Below the pieces are notes generated by a model. That model worked only from the letters and a program-made list of their open reading frames with translations. It made no database searches and was not told where the DNA came from. A program made the position numbers and the translations under genes. DNA of 64,000 nucleotides from Acorus gramineus (taxonomy: Eukaryota; Streptophyta; Magnoliopsida; Acorales; Acoraceae). Location: NCBI GenBank assembly GCA_030737835.1, contig CM060857.1:10070797-10134796 (forward strand). The letters run 5' to 3'. Positions 1 through 11,170 of this stretch are shown one piece after another; the first letter of the stretch is position 1; every line of letters starts with the position of its first letter.

Positions 1-1334
1 ATGGGTTTAGAGACTAGATGTTCTTATTGTTGCAAGATTCAAGGTCCAATCTTATTCATCATTTATTTTTAAACTCATGCAACCAATCTTAGCACATAGT
101 TTACTTCTTATAAATAATTGGTCTCTTGTTCTATTCCCAACTTGATATGATCTGTGTAGTGGGAAAAAAAAAGTCTGCTGGTGTAACTAAAAAATACAAT
201 ATACATAAATCATGGATGTTTAACTGGCATGCTTTTTACATGGAATAATATTCTAACAAGTCTTATTTTTAATTCTATTTTTATGATTAATGACGCATAT
301 ACCTTGTTTGGAGGGTATATGAATTATATACCTCGGAAATGAATATAGATGTCTCAGGGCCTAATGGTCAGTTTGTTGTTCATCCTCATTTTCTTTCATT
401 TTCTTTTTATTAGAGAATATGCGGTAAATAGAGTTTGACATCCTCTAGTTTGTGTAATTTCTGGGAATCCAGAAAATTATATTCATTCCTCATTCCTCTA
501 AATTCACCAAAATTAGATTCTTAGAGAATGGTGAATTCTCATTTTGCACCAAAATTATCAAACTGAATATGTGATTGGTTCTTGGAATACTATTTTTATG
601 AGGGAAATAATTTTATTTCACACACTTTTACAATTAATTCATATATCCACTGGGGGCTAAAAGAAGAATTACATGAATACCTGGTTGTTTGTCAATCCAA
701 GAACTCATCACACAGAGGGTCCATGTCACAAGACAAAATCAATCATTCACTTTCTATTTCTATTTCAGGGTCCCCCCATCAAGAAAAATTAGGGACCATG
801 GAATTAATCAGACATTAATTCAGTAGTACAATAGCATCAATTCTGTATCTCCAATTTAAGCCCCATTTGGAAACGGTTTGAGTATGAGCTTTTCCTACAA
901 GGTTGGATTCAAAACCTAGTTTCTAAGAAACTGCCTCTCTATAAATTTTAGAAAAGCTATCTTTTAGTAAATTTTATTAGTAAAATTTAATATCTACAGC
1001 TTTTAATTAAGCTACAACTTTTTTTTTTTTTTTGACAACGAGGCTGAGAAACTCAGTGTTCCTACAACCCTAGCAAATTCAATACTCAAAAGCTATAGCT
1101 CAAACAATACAAACTGAGAATTCTCAAGTGGGACCTCTCCATGTGCTGGCCAATCGACCCCCTCATCTGTGTTCTCTCCTCTTTCATATTTTTCTTTGCA
1201 CTGTTCACATATTATATAGTAATTCCATGTATGCGCGAGCGCATGTATATATAATGAAATAAAAAGGAAGTAAAAGCAAACACCCAAAGAACTTTGTGAG
1301 CTTAGTAGCTCCACCACCACCACCACCACCACCA
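1..1334. other. Upstream region of the first CSLA gene
   Basis: No coding region is recognised here. The DNA is AT-rich with short homopolymers. A TATA-like stretch (ttatatag) lies near 1210-1217 and a CCA-repeat run abuts the proposed start codon at about 1310-1334. This is probably the promoter and 5' leader of the following gene, but no transcription start can be fixed from sequence. Confidence 0.5.
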
Positions 1335-4300
1335 ATGAAGACCAATGTGTTTCAATTTATACTACTCTTAGCTTCAGTTGCCACCACTTCTGCTGATCAA
1401 ATCACCCACACTTCTTCAGGTAACACAAAAAAGGCCAGCACAAGTCTGCTTTGCTTTACTAAGGCTAAGACACTAATCACATCCATTGTAGATACTCCTC
1501 CTCCATTGCGCGCCTTCGAATTCTACTTCGATGAAGTTCGGACCGCCTTGCGATGGTTTGGTTCAACGTGGAGGACCGTTAGAGTGAAAGCGGTGGTTCC
1601 GGTGTTCGAGATCACAATATGGGTGTGCCTACTGATGTCTGTGATGATCTTGGGTGAGAAACTCATGGTGGGTGGTGTGAGTCTCTTTGTGAAGGTGTTG
1701 GGGCTCAGGCCTGAGAAGAGGTATAAGTGGGAGCCTATCAGTGGTGGGGATGCTGAGATTGGTCACTCCGCTTATCCAATGGTGCTTGTTCAGATCCCAA
1801 TGTACAATGAAAAAGAGGTCCTCTTCAATTCAACCTCTCACACACTCTGTAATTCTCTCTGTTTTTGATGATTTGATGAAGAGTTTTTGTTTGTGTGATC
1901 TGAATTAGGTGTACAAGCTGTCCATTGGAGCGGCTTGCGGGCTCTCGTGGCCGTCCGATCGGATGATTATACAGGTGCTCGATGATTCAACGGACCCCGT
2001 TGTGAAGGTTTGTTTCAGAACCTTTTTTTCTTAATTGCGCGACTAAAGTCCTGTTTGGAGCCAATTGTCATAATTAGCCTGATCTTTTTAACAGGTCTTT
2101 CGTAATACATATAAAAATCAAAATGTAAAACAATAAACTTAAGTTTATAAATATAACTTCATTTGGAACGGATTGTTTTTGCAAAAGCTTTGACAATCAA
2201 TTCCTGTTATATATGACAACATGAAACCTAGTGAACAAACACAGTATAGCTAGTCCCACCAAAGCTCATGTCTTGGTAGCAGCAATTGATTAAAACCATT
2301 GGCCAGAGATGTCTATTTGTTCGTCCCCAACAAAGCTCACAGGAACCACATTTGTTGTCCAGGACTGTTAGCACGTGATGAAGAGCTGGACCTCACTCTC
2401 TCTCTCTCTCATTTCATGTTTCATCATTTGTTTTGTGTTATGTGTTTCAACTTGGTCTCTCATCATCACATGCATTGGACAGGGTGTGGGGTTCTTATTT
2501 GATCGACAATATTGACTTATTAGTTTTAGGTGGTGTATAATGTGATGTTATACTGTGGCTATCTAGGCTCCCTTTTGATCCGGGGAGTTGTTTTTTTTAT
2601 TTCATTGACAAGGTTGAACGTGTTGAGTGTTGACAAATCCAAGACATGAAAACATTGAATATTTAAGATCCGATACCGAAACAGTACTAACTGAGTCAGA
2701 GATTGACAGCTTGGTTGTTACTTTGTTGTTTTACTATTTGTTCATTTTATATGATTATATTGGGGCTACAACTTGGGTCGGGTTGAATCTGAACCCGACG
2801 GGTTGAATCCGATTTTTACATGGGTTGGATTGACCAAATCGGGTTCGGGTTGATCAATTCGGGTTGACTCACAAATCGGATTGGATTCGGATTGGCCTTA
2901 CTCACAACCCGATCCAACCCAAACCCGTAAACTAATAGTTAAAAAAAAAATCATGGCCGTTCATTCTGTGCCTTCTAATCTGGGTAGTTCAAATTTTAGG
3001 TAAACCTAGCTAATCTTACGGGTTGGATCGGGTTGGTCCAATTCGGGTTAGGTCGGGTTGGTTTATTTAATTACGGGTTGGGTTCGGGTTGGTCCAATTC
3101 GGGTTGAAAATCGGATTGGGTCGGGTTAAGGTTGAGTAGTTTAGAATTTGAGTTAGGTTCGGATTGAAGTCAACCCGAACCTAACCTGCTTGAGTTGCAA
3201 CCCTAAATTATATGGACAATTAACCTGTCCAACTTTTTATACAGTTATTATGAGCCAAACAAAACCAAGCAGACCGAGCCATCTCATTATGAATAATAAG
3301 AATGAAAGGGTTTTACACTTTTACTGTACATGTTTGAGGGTCAGTCAATGCCCGGACCTATTTAAGCCAATGAATAATAATACTTTAATTAAATTCCATA
3401 CATGCGCATAATCTGACTCTACCTTAATTTCTCCAACACATTTCAATAAAATTTCTATAAAATTTGCATAATGAAGGTTTTGGCTTATAAACATATGCCA
3501 GGAAATGGTGGAGAGTGAAGTCACAAGGTGGTCTAGAAAAGGCATGAACATAAATTACGAGGTCCGGGACAACCGCAAAGGTTACAAGGCCGGGGCCCTC
3601 CGGGAGGGCATGAAGCACGAATACGTCAGACTGTGCGACTACGTCGCCATCTTCGACGCCGACTTCCAGCCCGAACCGGACTTCCTCATTCGGATGATTC
3701 CGTTCCTTGTATACAACTCCGACGTCGCTCTCGTTCAAGCCCGGTGGAAGTTTGGTGAGAGACTTAAATCACTGATTTAGTACTACTGATTCATATAGTT
3801 TGGTAACAAAGGAGAATTTCATTTTTGTGTGGACATCTGAGCAGTGAATGCCAATGAGTGTTTGATGACGAGGATTCAAGAGATGTCTTTGGATTACCAC
3901 TTCAAGGTGGAGCAGGAAGCGGGGTCGTCGACCTTCGCCTTCTTCGGTTTCAATGGTGAGTTGCTCTTTCGATATTTGATTAAAGAAGAAATTCTCATAT
4001 AAATACATATGACTTCAAACAAAAGGTGAAGACTAACATTTCCTTATATGAATTAGTATTATTACAATTTACGACGAAGATCATGGTCTCAGGGACTGCT
4101 GGGGTATGGCGCATTGTGGCCCTCAATGAAGCCGGCGGTTGGAAGGACCGGACTACGGTAGAAGACATGGATCTTGCAGTCCGAGCTAGCCTTGGAGGAT
4201 GGAAGTTCGTCTACGTCGGAGATGTCATGGTCAAGAGCGAACTTCCAAGCACATTCAAGGCCTACCGATTCCAACAACACCGATGGTCTTGCGGTCCTGC

Positions 4301-5270
4301 AAATCTGTTCAAGAAAATGGCGATGGAGATCGTAAAAGCCGGAGTAAGTAGCGCTTCATTTACAGGACCATCAACTGCAACATGAACACTAAAAACACAC
4401 TTTCTGGTCATGTGTTTGAGCCTCAGCATTTATTTAATTAAAAAATTACATTTCTTGGTCCTTTTGTCTGCAGAAAGTGAGCATATGGAAGAAGCTCTAC
4501 ATGATCTACAGCTTCTTCTTCGTGGGGAAGATCGCTGCACACACGGTCACTTTCACATTTTACTGCGTGTTAATCCCCGCATCCGTTTGGATTCCGGAGG
4601 TCGAAATCCCGCAGTGGGGAGTCGTTTATGTCCCATTAGCCATCACTCTCTGCAAAGCGGTCGGGACGCCAAGGTAGAGATATCGTCCTTTTCCACAATC
4701 AATCTTTTCATAATGAAAATGTTACGTTCAATCATTTTTACAATCTTATTTGCAGCTCACACATATTTTAATTTTTTATTTTTTGAAGTATGTATTTTTT
4801 TGTTATGCATTAGACGATTTTATACACTGATGAATTACTGCAGTTCCATCCACTTGATCGTGTTTTGGATCCTCTTCGAGAACGTGATGTCGCTGCATCG
4901 GATCAAAGCAGCGATAATCGGATTGTTGGAGGTGGGGAGGGTGAACGAGTGGATCGTAACCGAGAAGCTCGGCGACACATTGAAATCGAAGACCGAGAAC
5001 ACAGTGGAAGAGGTGAAGATCAGCATTTCAGGAGACACCGACATCGCAAAGCCGCTCATCGACGGATCAGCCAAGGAAGTAACAAAGAAGCCTCAGAATG
5101 GGTGGTGGTCGAGGCTCAATTTCTGGGAGCTCTGCGTGGGATTCTTCATAATGTGTTGTGGATTATACGACGTTCTCTACGTGAAGAAGGGGTACTATGT
5201 GTACCTCTTCTTACAATCCACTGCTTTTCTTGTTGCGGGTGTCGGATACGTCGGCACGTTCGTTGCATGA
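1335..5270 (+). CDS. CSLA: Cellulose synthase-like A (glucomannan 4-beta-mannosyltransferase), copy 1
   Basis: This is a family GT2 mannan synthase, which makes the beta-1,4-mannan/glucomannan backbone from GDP-mannose (and GDP-glucose) in the Golgi. Exons: 1335-1419, 1492-1817, 1909-2007, 3502-3754, 3845-3955, 4093-4343, 4474-4673, 4844-5270. They sum to 1752 nt (583 aa) with every phase matching. Visible GT2 landmarks are DDSTD (from residue 162), DADFQ (222-226), TVED (313-316) and QQHRW (352-356). Hydrophobic segments flank the catalytic region near residue 70 and after residue 375. The start was chosen because the next upstream in-frame codons only encode a CCA-derived proline run. The N-terminus (residues 1-20) resembles a signal peptide, which is unusual for a multi-pass synthase. 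Compared with copy 2, two introns are absent (after the GDV/GDL motif and before the C-terminal membrane segment), and a roughly 30-residue polar insert precedes the last membrane segments. CSLA identity is very secure; substrate preference is inferred from the family. Confidence 0.95.
1420..1491 (+). other. Intron 1 of CSLA copy 1, in frame and stop-free
   Basis: This 72-nt intron has GT-AG ends (cag|gtaaca ... gtag|atac). Its length is a multiple of three and it has no stop in the reading frame, so retention would add 24 residues instead of breaking the protein. The equivalent intron in copy 2 is 88 nt and would shift the frame. Confidence 0.75.
2762..3204. repeat. GGGTTGG-rich MITE-like element in CSLA intron 3
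   Basis: This block of degenerate GGGTTGG/GGGTTCGGG motifs has related inverted ends (GGGGCTACAACTTGGG at the left; TGAGTTGCAACCCT at the right). A second copy lies in opposite orientation at 58092-58563, sharing the unusual core (catggccgttcatt ... taggtaaacctagct). No clear target-site duplication is seen here. It is probably a non-autonomous DNA transposon. Confidence 0.65.
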
Positions 5271-5395
5271 AAGCGTTTGATTTGATTTAGATGTTCTGAT
5301 TTATAACACATGTATATCAGTCATTTCCCAATCTAGATGTATATGCGATTTTTTTGTTATCTCCTGTACTGGTGGGGGAACTTGAATTTGACAAG

Positions 5396-5401
5396 AATAA
5401 A
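5396..5401 (+). terminator. Putative polyadenylation signal of CSLA copy 1
   Basis: A canonical AATAAA lies 126 nt downstream of the stop codon, in AT-rich DNA and with no competing gene nearby. Confidence 0.5.
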
Positions 5402-5501
5402 ACAGAACAAAACAGAGGAAAAGGAGGGAGATGATTCTTTGCATTTGGATTTCTTTTCAATTGATGTTGGGATTTGTTTTTTCAGGAATTAAAAAAAAAA
5501 G

Positions 5502-6143
5502 GATTTTGTCATATATACCCCTGTTAAATTCAATATTGTGAAAAGACCCCTGTTAAATCCCACAGTATAAAAATATCCTTCAAAAACCTTTAAGTTGTGC
5601 AACCGTGCCCCTGGTTTAAAATTCCGTCAACTCTACTCGATTTTCATCGTTTGCTCAACGATAGTAGACAGGAAACTACTCTTTTACCTTTTTTTTTTAG
5701 TAGATTTTAACATCTCAAACACCTCCTCTTCAAAACCTCTATTCTTCTTCTTCTTCTCTATCATTTCATCCCTCTCCAAAACCTCTCAAACACATTGTAT
5801 ACTCATTTTTCAAATCCCTCATCCTCTTCTTCCCAAAAGGTCCAACAATGAGCATCTCTTCACAAATCCCTCATCATCTTCTTCCTAAAAAGTTCAAATG
5901 AAAGTTAGGGTTTGTGATGAAATAGAGTTAGTTTTTCTTTCTTTACATTAGTTAAGGTATTTAGGTCATTTCTTATGTTAGGTTAGGATTTCTAACCATA
6001 GGTAAACTAGGGTTCTTAACGGTGCGGCGATAGGGGCACGGTTGCACAACTTAAAGGTTTTTGAAAGGTATTTTTGCACTGTGGGATTTAATAGGAGTAT
6101 TTTCATAATATTAAGTTTTAACAGGGGTATATATGAAAAAATC
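5502..6143. mobile_element. Foldback/MITE element with arms of about 110 bp
   Basis: The left arm (5502-5613) and right arm (about 6025-6143) are near-perfect inverted copies. Both contain the reverse-complement pair around catatatacccctgtt, then the motif ttaagttgtgcaaccgtgcccc. The centre is CT-rich (runs of ttcttc) and encodes only an unconvincing open frame. Long arms and a short non-coding centre fit a foldback or Mutator-type non-autonomous element. Flanking poly-A obscures any target-site duplication. Confidence 0.75.
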
Positions 6144-6234
6144 TCTAAAAAAAAGGTTATTTATGAACAACACCAGGGGTTTTACTTTGTTTGATCTTGG
6201 TGGAGTTTGCACATGCAAAAGAAGAAAAAAAAGG

Positions 6235-7590
6235 GGTGAATTGTTCTAATACCCCTTGACAAGGGTCTAATTATTTTTCTACCCCTTGACTTTTTTTATT
6301 TTTTATTTACCCCTAAAATCTGGTATTTTTATAGTACCCGAACTATCCCTTACAGACAATTACAAAAGTACAGAAATATAATATAATACATACAGAAATC
6401 ATACACATAGTTATAAATATTTAATAGTTATTTACAACAATTATTAACGTACACAGATGTTTAAACACAAAATAGTTATATATACATTTTCAGTGTCATT
6501 ATAATGCATTCATGAACTGTAATTCATTTCAATATCATCTGTAAGTGCATTTAATGTACACAAAATTGTTATAGATATAATCCCAAAGTTTCGTTAAAAT
6601 AGATACATCAATTGTTTAAATTATAACGTTTTTTTCTTATTCTAATAAAATCAATTGTTGTCTCACCCTTAATTCTCTTGATGTTCTCTTAGGTGAAATG
6701 AAATCCATTGAAAGACCGTCGAACTAGACATTCAACGTACTTCATAACAAAGAACGTGCTATCCAAACTACATAAAAAATTCAACAACAGGTCAAACACT
6801 TAAATAAATTTTAATTTAGCATTATGAAATTAGTAATACTATAAATCCAAACTGGAAATATATGAACAACTATAATATTTTCATTGAAGTATTTCTTGAT
6901 ACATGCACAACAATTACATAAACTAAAATATTACATAACCAATTACAATAAGTGTCATTATAATTAATCTAAGGAGATATAATTTTACAGAAATGTAATA
7001 ACTAATTACAGTAATTTAATATCAATTTACATATATGTAAATGACTCATTACATAAATTTTATAAACAATTACAAAATGTAATAAATGATTTACATAAAT
7101 CATTAACATAACAATAATGCAAGAGAAACTACATAATTACATAATGTATACTAATGTAACAACTACAACATAACAATTACCAATGTAATATTCAATTACA
7201 ACAGAAACTATCATTAACATAACAACTACAACAAAAATGACCAATGTAATGCCCAATAACATAAACTACCATTTACAAAACAGAAATATAATATCATCTA
7301 TCATTCTTATAACAATTACAACAAAAATTACAAAAATTATAATTTACATAACATATATGTAATATCATATATGGAACTAAATTAAGGGCATACAAATTAT
7401 AGAAATGTATTGACCACTTACAGAAATGTAACAATCAATTATAGAAGTATAATATCAATTTACAGATAGAGATAGTTTAGGTATAAAAAATGAGGTGACA
7501 CGGGTAAGGGGCAAAAAAAAAAATAGAATCAGATTTCAGGGATACAGAATTTTTGTATGAGTATTTTGGTCATTTCCCATACCTCTATTT
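6235..7590. repeat. AT-rich block saturated with TTACA/ATAACA motifs
   Basis: Dozens of variants of attacataac, acaattaca and aaatgtaat occur on both strands, bounded by C-rich edges (accccttgac on the left, ggtcatttccc on the right). There is no coding region. The layout resembles the motif-filled interiors of the elements at 11171-12945 and 43224-49721, but I could not align its edges with theirs. Confidence 0.5.
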
Positions 7591-9180
7591 ATATACTCTT
7601 CCTTGTTACGGTTAAAATAGATAAATTTGATAAGAGACAATCATGTACATAGTTTCTTTTAGAGAAATTGGCACTGGTGAAGAGAGGAGAGACTGAAAGA
7701 CTAATAATCTGATTACTTAGTATAGTTCCTCCTCTCTTCCGTGGATGTAAGCAAGTTTTGTTAAATCACTTAAATGCATCACTGTGTCAACATAAGCATA
7801 TTGCAATTACTCAAAAATTATGATTGGGGTGAGGAGTTTGACCAATATACTATTCCAGTCACTTGAGGGTGTTTTCATTAACTATTCATTCAATGACATT
7901 ATGAAATCAGTTTTGCAGATGACCAATATTGGGGAAGAGAAAAAAAAACTGTCATTGTATGCTCAATGAAATATGGAAATGTAGAACAGTTGGAAACCAC
8001 AGTTATATATCAAAACTCTTCAAATGCTTGTCCACCACAAAGAAACAAACTTCTCCTGGACCAACCTATGAGCTATACTTTTTTTCTCTGTTTTTTTTTT
8101 CACTTAAATCTTTTTTTAAAATTTTTCTCCTAGCTAAATTTCCTTATATTAGCGTGCGTATGTACGGAAGACTCAAACTTGAGACTCCTCAATAAAGAGG
8201 GGATAACTCTACCAACTTGTCAAGAGAGAATTCAATAAGTATATGTAACTCAATAAAACAACCTCCATGAGAAGTTGAACTAAAGAGAATGAAATCCATG
8301 TTTGGCCCTTTCTTAGACATCTTGAAGGGTTTGAATAAAAAATGAAGGAAATGTGAAACAAACGACAAAGAAATGTTGAAAAAGATGTTGTGAATAGGAT
8401 CGAGACTTCAATGGAACCTTCGAGTCGCGTTATTGTGTCACTCTCTTTAAGACAATATTTGCCTCCACCAATAGTGTGCATAAGGTACATCGAATCTGTC
8501 TCCAAGATAACTCAAAGTTAGCAATTCCACCAACATTTGCACAAACGACGGTGGGACAGAACACTGACGAATGAATCCAAATGAATCAAAACCCCAATAT
8601 TAAATTTTGCAGAAACTTAATACTAGAACTAACTTTAGGGAAAAAGAGAAAAGTTTTTATGATTTCAAAGTGGATTCAATGTTTAGTTGGAATCAATGCT
8701 TATTTAAAGGCACTGGAATACCCTTTCAAGGCATCCCAAGAGGCCCAATCGCCCCCAATCTAGACCGTTGGATCTTCAGTTATAAGATCGACAGTCCAGA
8801 TCGATCACCATCAATTATACCCCTTCCAATGGCACACTTTGATCACTGCAACTGTCACTTGATCAATCCTATGTTGCATCTGATGTCTCCACTATTTAGA
8901 AGGTTCATATTACATTTGATGAAAACAATATTCACTGTCTGATTAGCCACAAAAAAAGTGTCAGGTGTGCCCATCGCACATGCACGCATGCGGTGCTTAA
9001 GCACCGTGTGAATAACACATTACCATTTATAAAGCAGACATTACTTTATACACACTACATTTTATATAGTACACAATACTTTTCTCTTTAATCGATATAG
9101 GACTAAAACCCAATACACAATGTTACAAACATAAAACACAAAATTACAAGACAAATAAAATTACATTTTACAATTTAAAA
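7591..9180. other. Intergenic DNA, nothing recognised
   Basis: Short open frames occur on both strands, but none resembles a known protein or shows splice-consistent extension. Confidence 0.5.
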
Positions 9181-9181
9181 A

Positions 9182-9815
9182 TCACTAATCCTATACCCAA
9201 ACTCTTACTCAAACTTAAATTTGAGTAAAAATCACCAAAAACCCTCTCAAACCACCATACCTATACTAAATGAAGCTTTTACTCAAAACTTTATCCAAAT
9301 CAAGGGAGACTCAAATCTTTACCCAAATTTCAACATATCTTTTTTTCCTTTTATCTCCATATTTTCTTCCAATGTAACATTTTTTTCTCTTCAATTCCAC
9401 CTTTAATTTAATTATATTATATGTTTTCCCCCCCCCCCCCTCCCAAATTTTCACCATCTCTTGAAAAAAAAAAAAAAGTAGTCTCATTTCTTAAGTCTTC
9501 ATCTTTTGTTTTTTAACTTCTTATTTTTACTCTAATAAAAAAATATTACTTTTACCCTTTTTTAAAAAAATTGAATGATAATAATTTTTAAATTTAAATA
9601 TTTTGAAAGAAAGAAAAATTGATTAGTAAAAATGTTTGAGGAAATGACTTTGAAAATGTTTATTAGAAATAATTAGAAGAAGATGTGAAATTTTTAAAAG
9701 ATTTGAGTAAAACACAAAGTGATGATTAGAGACACATCATATCAAATCAAGCTTTTACTCAAATTTTAAGTAAAATTTGAATATAGGTTTGAGTAAAGGC
9801 TGAAGATGGCCTAAC
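9182..9815. repeat. MITE-like inverted-repeat element
   Basis: The left edge has ctcttactcaaacttaaattt. The right edge, read in reverse complement, has cctttactcaaacctatatt, so the two edges are inverted copies around an AT-rich, non-coding centre with a C11 run near 9428-9440. No target-site duplication was established. Confidence 0.5.
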
Positions 9816-11170
9816 AAGAAACACCACCAATTAATATGCAAAATCCATGACTTCCCATTGAATTATTGGACTCAAATTTAAAGTGTTTATTCAATCTTAA
9901 ATGAGAATTTCCAAATGAATACCAATGCTCTACCTACTGCACCTCATTGTCGGTTGTCCCTTCAAATAAGAACAGACCAACAACCCATTCAGAGATGGCC
10001 AATATTCCATTGTGATAATTGTGGAGATCACCAAAACAAACCCGTATTCTGATTCAGTGGTCAAGTTATTCTGGTATTAGGGCTTCTTCATGCATGTGAA
10101 TTTTGTCCGAATATCTATGATTGGAAGACCCCTCACGTGGTGCTGTTGCCACGGACAATCAGATGTGTGTGTGTGTGGACAGGTTTTACATCCCAAAGGG
10201 AATATCATTCACCTATGATTGTATGGTGTTGATGCTTTCCTTGGCTATATCTTTCTTTAACTTATTTTTGTAGTTCATGATCATGTCACACAACATGAAT
10301 GAGAATCAATTTATAAACAGGTTTTTTTTCATTTTTCATCATGGTTTTGTCATTGAAAATCAATTTGATTTACATTTTCAGAATTCATGTAAACATGAAA
10401 AATGTTAGATAGATTCATTCATTTTTCCGTCCATTTTAACACCCTAGCATGTTTTGAAATTTTGTTATGTAAGTATATAGTTGCAAAAGGCACTGCAAGA
10501 ACAATTATGTGTATCAGCGTTTATATATTAGGTTAAAAAAAAAAAAAATCAAATGGGGACCAAAATTAAAGGTATAAATTGAATTATTTCCTCACTTAGT
10601 CCGTTCTCAAAACATTGATTAGAATTTAATTAAGAAACACAACAACTCAAGAAGTAATTTGTCTTCTGGTGGCGGCCTAACAGAGCAGTCGACATTTTGT
10701 GGACCTTGTTCTGTAGTTTTTCTTTGTAACGTTGCTTAATTTGCTCTCTTTCTCCCCCTTGTTCTTCTACCTCCCCTCATATTTTCTACCTCCCCTTTTG
10801 TAGACATTCTCTGTTTACCTTTATATGAAAAATAGAATATAATTGATCAAATTTTTTCAAATAAATAAATAAATTATTTAGGTCACATAATTGATTCTGA
10901 TGTAGCACGAGGGCTGTGTCCAGTAGTAGTTGTCGCACTGAAATGTGATTACTAGAGAAACAAAAGCAATTTTTTTTGTGTAAGACTTAAAAGAGCATCT
11001 TCAACCCAACTCTTTGTTTTCTTTCGTTATAATAGGGAGAAAAAAATCACTCTCATTTCACTCCTGGTTTTCTAATGGGCTCTCCAATTATCATCCCTTG
11101 ATTTTCCTTCCTTGAAATCAACCGACATAAAGACTCAGTTCAAAAAGTCAAAAGATATTAAAAAGGGTTT
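9816..11170. other. Intergenic DNA with a solitary MITE edge
   Basis: No gene is seen. A short (GT)n run lies near 10163-10178. At about 10992 the sequence agagcatcttcaaccc resembles the common terminal motif of plant MITEs, but its partner end was not located. Confidence 0.4.

Noticed and set aside
5595-5888. 97-residue open frame in the foldback element
   Set aside because: Phenylalanine/serine runs from a CT-rich loop; no family resemblance.
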